From Burkholderia paludis (GTDB taxonomy: Bacteria > Pseudomonadota > Gammaproteobacteria > Burkholderiales > Burkholderiaceae): a stretch of 46,010 nucleotides of DNA. Shown in pieces: positions 40,696 through 46,010 of the stretch. Positions within the stretch are counted from its first letter, which is position 1; each line of letters starts with the position of its first letter. The translations under genes and the position numbers were made by a program. The DNA lies in the NCBI RefSeq assembly GCF_000732615.1, contig NZ_JPGL01000078.1:1-46010 (forward strand), written 5' to 3'. The notes beneath the pieces were generated by a model. It ran no database searches. It saw only the letters and a program-made list of their open reading frames with translations, and was not told the DNA's origin.

Positions 40696-41901
40696 TCAGA
40701 TCGCGCCCGAGTCGCGCAGCGCGGCGATCGCCTGCGTGTCGTAGCCGAGGCCGCGCAGCACCTCGTCCGTATGCTCGCCGAGTTCGGGCCCGAGCCAGCG
40801 CGTCTCGCCCGGCGTATCGGACAGCTTCGGCGTCACGTTCGGCAGCGGGATATCGGTGCCGTCGGCCAGCTTGAAGCGCTGGATCATCTGCCGCGCGACG
40901 AACTGCGGATCCGTGAACATGTCGGCGGCGCTGTAGATCCGCCCGGCCGGCACGTCGGCCGCATTGAGCACGGCGAGCGCTTCGTCGATCGTGCGCGGCG
41001 CGAGCCACGCGGCGATCGCGTCGTCGATCTCCCGGGTCCGCGGTACGCGCCCGTCGTTTTGCGCGAGCGCGGGATCGTCGGCGAGGTCGTCGCGTTCGAT
41101 CGCCTTCATCAGCCGCTTGAAGATCGGGTCGCTGTTGCCGCCGATCACGACGCTGCCGTCGCGGCACGCGTAGGTATTCGACGGCACGATGCCCGGCAGC
41201 GACGCGCCGGTGCGCTCGCGCACCATCCCGTACACGCCGTACTCGGGCACCACGCTTTCCATCATGTTGAAGACGGCCTCGTACAGTGCGACGTCGACCA
41301 CCTGGCCCGCCCCGCCGTTGACCTTGCGGTGATGGAGCGCCATCAGCGCGCCGATCACGCCGTGCAGCGCCGCGATCGAATCGCCGATCGAGATGCCGAT
41401 GCGCGGCGGCGGCAAGTCGGGATAGCCGGTGATGTGGCGCAGCCCGCCCATCGATTCGGCGATCGCGCCGAAACCGGGCCGGTCGCGGTACGGGCCCGTC
41501 TGCCCGTAGCCGGACAGACGCACCATCACGAGGCCCGGATTCTCGGCCGACAGCACGTCGTAGCCGAGCCCGAGCTTCTCGAGCAGGCCCGGACGGAAAT
41601 TCTCGATCACGATGTCGGCCTCGCGCGCAAGCTGCCGCGCGATCGCCTTGCCGGCGTCGGCTTTCAGGTTGAGGGTGACCGATTTCTTGTTGCGCGCCTG
41701 GACGGACCACCACAGCGACGTGCCGCCCTGCTCCGGATGGAGCTTGCGCCACTTGCGCAGCGGGTCGCCGCCGTTCGGATCCTCGATCTTGATCACTTCC
41801 GCGCCGAATTCGGCGAACAGCCGCGACGCGAACGGCCCCGCGATCAGCGTTCCGAATTCGAGCACTTTGACGCCCGCGAGCGGGCCCTGGCTGGTGCTCA
41901 T
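40696..41901 (-). CDS. CaiB/BaiF (class III) CoA-transferase family protein
   Basis: Transfers CoA between carboxylic acids, 401 residues. The family signature runs from the N-terminus (GVKVLEFGTLIAGPFASRLFAEFGAEVIKIE) through NKKSVTLNLK and ENFRPG. The catalytic Asp is probably D174 in ISIGDSIAALHG, matching the IGDS-type site of formyl-CoA transferase. The substrate cannot be inferred. The start is ATG 41901 with GGGAG a few nt upstream; the ATG at 41916 lacks a ribosome site. It is 48 bp downstream of recR, so it may be carried on the dnaX-ebfC-recR transcript. Confidence 0.92.
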   Translation of the reverse strand: MSTSQGPLAGVKVLEFGTLIAGPFASRLFAEFGAEVIKIEDPNGGDPLRKWRKLHPEQGGTSLWWSVQARNKKSVTLNLKADAGKAIARQLAREADIVIENFRPGLLEKLGLGYDVLSAENPGLVMVRLSGYGQTGPYRDRPGFGAIAESMGGLRHITGYPDLPPPRIGISIGDSIAALHGVIGALMALHHRKVNGGAGQVVDVALYEAVFNMMESVVPEYGVYGMVRERTGASLPGIVPSNTYACRDGSVVIGGNSDPIFKRLMKAIERDDLADDPALAQNDGRVPRTREIDDAIAAWLAPRTIDEALAVLNAADVPAGRIYSAADMFTDPQFVARQMIQRFKLADGTDIPLPNVTPKLSDTPGETRWLGPELGEHTDEVLRGLGYDTQAIAALRDSGAI

Positions 41902-41949
41902 GTGTCTCCCTGGCATGAGGAACGGCGCCGCCTGCCGGCGGCGCCCGGC

Positions 41950-42546
41950 TTACATCGTGCGGCGGTCGAGCATCGCGCGGGCGATGGTGCCCGCGTCGAC
42001 GTATTCGAGCTCGCCGCCCACCGGCACGCCGCGCGCGAGGCGCGTGACGGCCAGCCCGCGCGCCTTCAGCGTCTGGCCGAGGTAATGCGCGGTTGCCTCG
42101 CCCTCGTTCGTGAAGTTGGTCGCGAGCACGACCTCCTTGACGACCCCGTCGGACGCGCGCCGCACGAGGCGGTCGAAATGGATTTCCTTCGGGCCGATGC
42201 CGTCGAGCGGGCTCAACCGCCCCATCAGCACGAAATACAGCCCGCGGTACGTCATCGTCTGCTCGAGCATGATCTGGTCGGCCGGCGTCTCGACGACGCA
42301 CAGCAGCGTCGGATCACGCTCCTCGTCGCTGCAGACCTCGCAGATCTGCGCTTCGGTGAACGTGTTGCACTTTTCGCAGTGCTGCAGGTGCTCGGTCGCG
42401 AACAGCAGCGACCGGCCGAGCTTCTCCGCGCCCTCCCGGTCGTGCTGCATCAGGTGGACCGCCATGCGCTGGGCGGATTTCGGCCCGACGCCGGGCAGCA
42501 CGCGCAGTGCTTCGACGAGAGCGGACAGGGCGGACGGCTGTTTCAT
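41950..42546 (-). CDS. recR: Recombination mediator RecR
   Basis: Works with RecO and RecF to load RecA at gaps, 198 residues. It has an N-terminal helix-hairpin-helix (LRVLPGVGPKSAQRMAVHL), a C4 zinc finger with C57, C60, C69 and C72, and a Toprim domain (LCVVETPADQIMLEQT). It starts 31 bp after ebfC, in the conserved dnaX-ybaB-recR order. Confidence 0.97.
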   Translation of the reverse strand: MKQPSALSALVEALRVLPGVGPKSAQRMAVHLMQHDREGAEKLGRSLLFATEHLQHCEKCNTFTEAQICEVCSDEERDPTLLCVVETPADQIMLEQTMTYRGLYFVLMGRLSPLDGIGPKEIHFDRLVRRASDGVVKEVVLATNFTNEGEATAHYLGQTLKARGLAVTRLARGVPVGGELEYVDAGTIARAMLDRRTM

Positions 42547-42577
42547 ACGGCAGCAAGGAGTGGCACGTGCGCCGCGC

Positions 42578-42904
42578 TCAGAACGGCAGCTTGAAGCCCG
42601 GGGGCAGCGGCAGGCCCGACGTCATGCCGCTCATCTTTTCCTGCGACGTCGCTTCGGCCTTGCGCACGGCGTCGTTGAACGCTGCCGCGACGAGATCCTC
42701 GAGCATGTCCTTGTCGTCCGCGAGCAGGCTCGGGTCGATCGACACGCGGCGCACTTCGTTACGGCACGTCATCGTCACCTTGACGAGGCCCGCCCCCGAC
42801 TGCCCTTCTACCTCGATCAGCGCAAGCTGCTCCTGCATCTTCTTCATGTTTTCCTGCATTTGCTGCGCTTGCTTCATCAATCCGGCGAGGTTGCCTTTCA
42901 ACAT
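42578..42904 (-). CDS. YbaB/EbfC family nucleoid-associated protein
   Basis: A small DNA-binding dimer of 108 residues. The N-terminal helix (LAGLMKQAQQMQENMKKMQEQL) and the core VEGQSGAGLVKVTMTCRNEV are diagnostic. The ATG at 42904 has an excellent AAGGAG 7 nt upstream, which decides the start; the frame remains open well upstream into dnaX territory without homology. The C-terminus ends in a Gly/Leu/Pro-rich tail typical of the family. Confidence 0.95.
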   Translation of the reverse strand: MLKGNLAGLMKQAQQMQENMKKMQEQLALIEVEGQSGAGLVKVTMTCRNEVRRVSIDPSLLADDKDMLEDLVAAAFNDAVRKAEATSQEKMSGMTSGLPLPPGFKLPF

Positions 42905-42998
42905 GGGAATACTCCTTCTTGATCGTGTGAAAACCGGCACGCGGCGCGTGCCGGCCAAAGTGTGCGGGCGTGATTGTGCCTGTCGCGGTGCGGTCGGT

Positions 42999-45350
42999 TC
43001 AATGCAGTGTCGGCGACGAACCGTCCGACGCCGGATCGGCGAGCGGGCGCACCGACCCCTCGACGATGCGCGCACCGAAGTCGCGCACGAGCTGCCGGAC
43101 GAACGGATCGCCGTGAATCTCCTGCTCGGCCTCACGCTGGCGTGCCGCACGTGCCGCCGCATCGAGCGCCGCCGCCGTGCGCCGGGCAGGCCCGACCTCG
43201 ACCGCCACCTCGATCGGCTTGCCGAGCGCATCGGCCAGCGCGGCCTTCAGCTTCGCCACCTGCGCGGCGTCCGCATACTGCGGCACCGGCACGGAAAGTT
43301 TCAGCGTCGTCGCATCGACGGCTGTCAGTTCGCTGTTGAATGCGAGCTGGTATGCGACGCCCTTGAGCGGCAGCCGCGCGGCCAGCGCGGGCCATTCGCC
43401 GTCGAAGCCGACCGGGTCGAGCGCGATCGCGGGCGGCAACGGACGCGTGTCGACCGGCGCGGCCGGGCGGGTTTCCGCCGGCATCGACGTCACGCGCCCG
43501 TCGTCGGGACCGCTGTCGAACACGGGCACGAAGCCGTCGTCGGGCGGCCCGCCGAACATCTCGTCGGCGCTGAGCGGCACGTAGTCGTCCGGCGGAATGT
43601 CTTCCCACGGCGGCGAGGCCTGACGTGAATCGGCCGCCTGCGGCGCACGGGCGGCCGCGCGCGGCGCGGGCACCGGTACCGCGGGGCGCGGCGCGACCGG
43701 CTTCTCGGCGGCCGGCTTCGCGGCGGCGCTAGCGCGCCCGCGGTCGGACGACACGCGCATCCCCGCATTGCGCAGCACGTCGAGCGCGGCGGCAGCGCCG
43801 CCGGAGCGTGCTGCGGGACGCGCGGCAGGCTCGGGCGACGCCGCGCGCGGCGCCGGATCGGACGGCGCGGCAGGTTCGTCGCTTCGCTGCTCGACGGCGA
43901 CAGGCGGCCCGGGTTCAGCGTGGGCGGATTCTTCACGGGCGAGTGCCGGAGGATCGCCGGCAGGCGTCGCCTGCACCGCCGCAACCACCTTCGGTTGCGG
44001 CGTTTCGATAACGTGCGCGTCCACCGGAGCCGGCGCGGATGCCTCGGCGACGACCGGCTTCACGGCCGGACGCCCCGTTTCATCGCTATCCGGCGTCGGC
44101 GCCGGGCGCGCCACCGGAGCAACGGGCGCCGCCGGGGCCGCAGCCTGCGGCCGCACCGCGTCGGCCGGCGCCGGTTTCGCCACGGCGGCCGGTGCCGCCG
44201 CAACGCGCGGGCCGGGCACCGCACGCGGCACGGACGGCTGGCCGACCGGCGCACCGCCGGCGGCAACGGCCGGCTCGAACGCGAGCATCCGCAGCAGCGT
44301 CATCGTGAAACCGGCGTACTCGTCCGGCGCCAGGCCGAGCTCTGCGCGCCCGACCGTCGCAATCTGATAGAACAACTGGACCTGCTCGGGGCTCAGCGTC
44401 TCCGCGAAGCGGCGCAGATCGGACGCTTCCGGCCATTCGTCGAGCACCGAACCCGGCGCGAACTGCGCCCACGCGATCCGGTGCAGCAGGCTGGCAAGAT
44501 CCTGCAGCGCGGTCGAGAACGACAGGCTGCGCAGCGACATCTCGTCGGCGATCGCGAGGATTTCCGGGCCGCTGCCGGCCGCGAGCGCATCGAGCAGACG
44601 CACCATGTAAGTCTGGTCGAGCGCGCCGAGCATGCCGGACACGGCCGATTCGGTCACTTCGTTCGCCGAATAGGCGATCGCCTGGTCGGTCAGCGACAAC
44701 GCGTCGCGCATGCTGCCCTGAGCGGCCCGGGCGAGCAGGCGCAGCGCCTGCGGCTCGAACGCGATCCGCTCTTCGCCCAGGATCCGTTCGAGATGCGACA
44801 CGATGTGCCCGGCCGGCATCTGTTTCAGGTTGAACTGCAGGCAGCGCGACAGCACGGTGACGGGAATCTTCTGCGGATCGGTCGTCGCGAGAATGAACTT
44901 GACGTGCGGCGGCGGCTCTTCGAGCGTCTTCAGCATCGCGTTGAACGCATGATTCGTCAGCATGTGCACTTCGTCGATCATGTAGACCTTGAAGCGCGCA
45001 TCGACGGGCGCATACACCGCGCGCTCGAGCAGCGCCGCCATTTCATCGACGCCGCGATTACTCGCGGCATCCATCTCGACGTAATCGACGAAGCGCCCTT
45101 CGTCGATCTCTCGACAGGCGCGACACACGCCGCAAGGCTGCGACGTGATGCCGGTTTCACAGTTGAGCGCCTTGGCGAAGATCCGCGACAGCGTCGTCTT
45201 GCCGACACCGCGGGTTCCGGTAAACAGATAGGCGTGATGGAGACGCCCGCCGTCGAGCGCGTGCGTGAGCGCCCTGACGACGTGCTCCTGGCCGACGAGC
45301 GAAGCGAAATCCTTCGGACGCCACTTGCGTGCGAGAACTTGATAGGTCAT
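42999..45350 (-). CDS. dnaX: DNA polymerase III subunit tau (and possibly gamma)
   Basis: The clamp-loader ATPase that also couples the replicative polymerase to helicase, 783 residues. The Walker A motif is GTRGVGKT (45-52), the zinc site uses C64, C73, C76 and C79, and the Walker B region is YMIDEVHML with sensor 1 in FILATTDPQKIP. From about residue 370 a long Ala/Pro-rich linker leads to tau-specific C-terminal domains (PLKGVAYQLAFNSELTAVD). I see no long A-run within the gene that would support an E. coli-type programmed frameshift. It starts at ATG 45350 and is followed by ebfC. Confidence 0.96.
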   Translation of the reverse strand: MTYQVLARKWRPKDFASLVGQEHVVRALTHALDGGRLHHAYLFTGTRGVGKTTLSRIFAKALNCETGITSQPCGVCRACREIDEGRFVDYVEMDAASNRGVDEMAALLERAVYAPVDARFKVYMIDEVHMLTNHAFNAMLKTLEEPPPHVKFILATTDPQKIPVTVLSRCLQFNLKQMPAGHIVSHLERILGEERIAFEPQALRLLARAAQGSMRDALSLTDQAIAYSANEVTESAVSGMLGALDQTYMVRLLDALAAGSGPEILAIADEMSLRSLSFSTALQDLASLLHRIAWAQFAPGSVLDEWPEASDLRRFAETLSPEQVQLFYQIATVGRAELGLAPDEYAGFTMTLLRMLAFEPAVAAGGAPVGQPSVPRAVPGPRVAAAPAAVAKPAPADAVRPQAAAPAAPVAPVARPAPTPDSDETGRPAVKPVVAEASAPAPVDAHVIETPQPKVVAAVQATPAGDPPALAREESAHAEPGPPVAVEQRSDEPAAPSDPAPRAASPEPAARPAARSGGAAAALDVLRNAGMRVSSDRGRASAAAKPAAEKPVAPRPAVPVPAPRAAARAPQAADSRQASPPWEDIPPDDYVPLSADEMFGGPPDDGFVPVFDSGPDDGRVTSMPAETRPAAPVDTRPLPPAIALDPVGFDGEWPALAARLPLKGVAYQLAFNSELTAVDATTLKLSVPVPQYADAAQVAKLKAALADALGKPIEVAVEVGPARRTAAALDAAARAARQREAEQEIHGDPFVRQLVRDFGARIVEGSVRPLADPASDGSSPTLH

Positions 45351-45445
45351 CGGGAAATTGTATCAGTAACGCTGCGTCGCGCCGACACGCGAAACGGTGC
45401 GGAATACGGGCAAGAGGCAGGCAAAACGGAGTGTGGCGCGGAAAT

Positions 45446-45469
45446 AAAAAACGCCCGGCGAACGGGGCG
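45446..45469 (-). terminator. Terminator of the SRP RNA gene
   Basis: On the minus strand a CGCCC/GGGCG stem (45469-45465 with 45456-45452) around an 8-nt loop is followed by six T at 45451-45446. It starts 12 nt beyond the RNA 3' end. Confidence 0.75.
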
Positions 45470-45480
45470 AGAAGGAAGGT

Positions 45481-45576
45481 GACGAGCCCAACCCTCGGCA
45501 CTGGCGGAAAACGATTGTGGCTGCTTCGTTCCCGACCTGACCAGGTTCACCGCCCCACCATGCGAGGAGGCCCGTC
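45481..45576 (-). ncRNA. ffs: Signal recognition particle 4.5S RNA (small bacterial SRP RNA)
   Basis: The RNA pairs with Ffh to target membrane proteins. On the minus strand the diagnostic SRP core is present: GGTCAGGTCGGGAACGAAGC contains the GGTCAGGTC side of the asymmetric loop and a GGAA-type tetraloop variant region, followed by AGCAGCC. The predicted ends GACGGGCC (5', 45576) and GGGCTCGTC (3', 45481) form a terminal helix of about eight pairs, giving about 96 nt. A TAGAAT -10 is correctly spaced before the 5' end and a terminator follows. It lies 130 bp upstream of dnaX. Confidence 0.93.
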
Positions 45577-45966
45577 ACGGCATATTCTATCACCGCTTCC
45601 GGATGAAAGCGACCAATTTGTTCGCACCAAAGCGAAACACGGGAGAAACCGGCGCGCGTCCGGCCGCGCGAATCGCATCGACACCCGCCCCCTTGTAAAT
45701 TGCGCGCCGGCCACCATCTGCAGGGCACGGCGGTCGAACGCCGCGTCGTACCCCTACTCGCGAAGCGGCTACTATCGCCACCCGCAGCAGATAGCAATTT
45801 AGGCTAATATGACGCCCGAACGACCCGCAAGCCGCGGCATGCAGCGCCTGCGCCCCTCCTTTCCGGGGAGCGGAGTGACCTGCCGCGGCGGCCGGCCCCC
45901 AACGGCGGGCCGGCCCGCCGCCGCGCGCAAGCAGGCAGTCCCCGAACCGTAAGAGGTATTGACCCA
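45577..45966. promoter_or_regulatory. Intergenic region with SRP RNA promoter and a folded leader of the last gene
   Basis: The left part carries the SRP RNA promoter. On the plus strand TAATAT (45805-45810) could be a -10 with transcription starting near 45816. Downstream, GCCGCGGCA (45831-45839) pairs perfectly with TGCCGCGGC (45881-45889). It encloses two smaller hairpins, one GCAG/CTGC at 45841-45851 and one CCCC/GGGG near 45853-45868. An alternative, longer stem uses 45885-45898 with 45907-45921 (one bulge). The two large stems share bases, so they are mutually exclusive. AAGAGG lies 10 nt before the ATG at 45967. No protein gene is evident in this stretch. Confidence 0.5.
45584..45589 (-). 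promoter_or_regulatory. -10 element of the SRP RNA promoter
   Basis: TAGAAT on the minus strand ends 7 nt before the inferred RNA 5' G at 45576, the expected spacing. The -35 region is weakly matched. Confidence 0.55.
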
Positions 45967-46010
45967 ATGAGCGAACAGATCAAACACAACCCAGCCAACG
46001 GTTGGAGAAG
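45967..46010 (+). CDS. Start of an unidentified protein gene, cut by window edge
   Basis: An ATG at 45967 with AAGAGG 10 nt upstream opens a frame of 14 codons (MSEQIKHNPANGWR) that runs off the right edge. The fragment is hydrophilic and too short for me to assign a family. Support comes from the ribosome site, the plus-strand promoter-like region and the folded leader ahead of it. Confidence 0.55.
   Translation, partial: MSEQIKHNPANGWR

Noticed and set aside
42999..45350. Programmed frameshift in dnaX producing a short gamma subunit
   Set aside because: I see no long A-run slippery site comparable to the E. coli A AAA AAG signal in the coding strand.
1..46010. Mobile elements, CRISPR arrays or phage attachment sites
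   Set aside because: No transposase, integrase, regular repeat-spacer pattern or long direct repeat was seen anywhere in the window.

Overview
The window is a GC-rich (roughly two thirds G+C) stretch of a betaproteobacterial chromosome. Gene content, gene order and protein sequences point to Burkholderia, most likely the Burkholderia cepacia complex. I infer this from phaC-phaA, the ndk-rlmN-rodZ-ispG-hisS-yfgM-bamB-der-hfq-hflX-hflK-hflC-hisZ-purA block, surE-pcm-nlpD-rpoS and dnaX-ybaB-recR. It looks like core housekeeping chromosome. I see no insertion sequence, prophage, CRISPR array, tRNA or rRNA. Almost every gene has a long spurious antisense ORF, as expected at this base composition.

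Layout. (1) 1-5488, minus strand: rluD, pgeF, then phaC and phaA (phaA is cut by the window edge) for polyhydroxyalkanoate synthesis. (2) 5530-6354, plus strand: bamD, divergent from rluD, with a shared terminator against dinG. (3) 6473-9819, minus: a DinG/YoaA-type helicase, a small YdcH (DUF465) protein and an unrecognised secreted coiled-coil protein. (4) 9980-12304, plus: tex. (5) 12735-13757, plus: a solitary class I terpene synthase with all four diagnostic motifs, behind an AT-rich leader with a good sigma70-type promoter. It converges on kup. (6) 13782-32510, minus: kup, then a long co-directional block that reads ndk, rlmN, rodZ, ispG, hisS, yfgM, bamB, der, hfq, hflX, hflK, hflC, a DUF2065 gene, hisZ, purA and a phosphoribosyltransferase gene. 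(7) 32761-33459, plus: a BAX-inhibitor-1 family membrane protein. (8) 33523-34920, minus: an RlmD-type 23S rRNA methyltransferase, divergent from an endonuclease/exonuclease/phosphatase-family gene (35126-35980, plus). (9) 36011-40474, minus: surE-pcm-nlpD-rpoS and a PolB-like 3'-5' exonuclease, with overlapping stop and start codons. (10) 40696-45350, minus: dnaX, ybaB/ebfC, recR and a class III CoA-transferase. (11) 45481-45576, minus: the 4.5S SRP RNA, with promoter and terminator. (12) 45967-46010, plus: the first 14 codons of an unidentified gene behind a strongly structured leader.

How the genes work together. Two subunits of the outer-membrane BAM complex (bamB, bamD) are here but in separate units. 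The hfq-hflX-hflK-hflC block links RNA chaperoning, ribosome rescue and FtsH protease control. surE-pcm-nlpD-rpoS is the classic stationary-phase cluster. The dnaX-ybaB-recR group serves replication and repair.

The item most likely to be new biology is the orphan terpene synthase, which has no prenyl-synthase, P450 or methyltransferase partner in the window. Next come the folded leader at the right edge and the repeat-containing secreted coiled-coil protein. Functional names rest on motif and family recognition by eye; no database search was possible.
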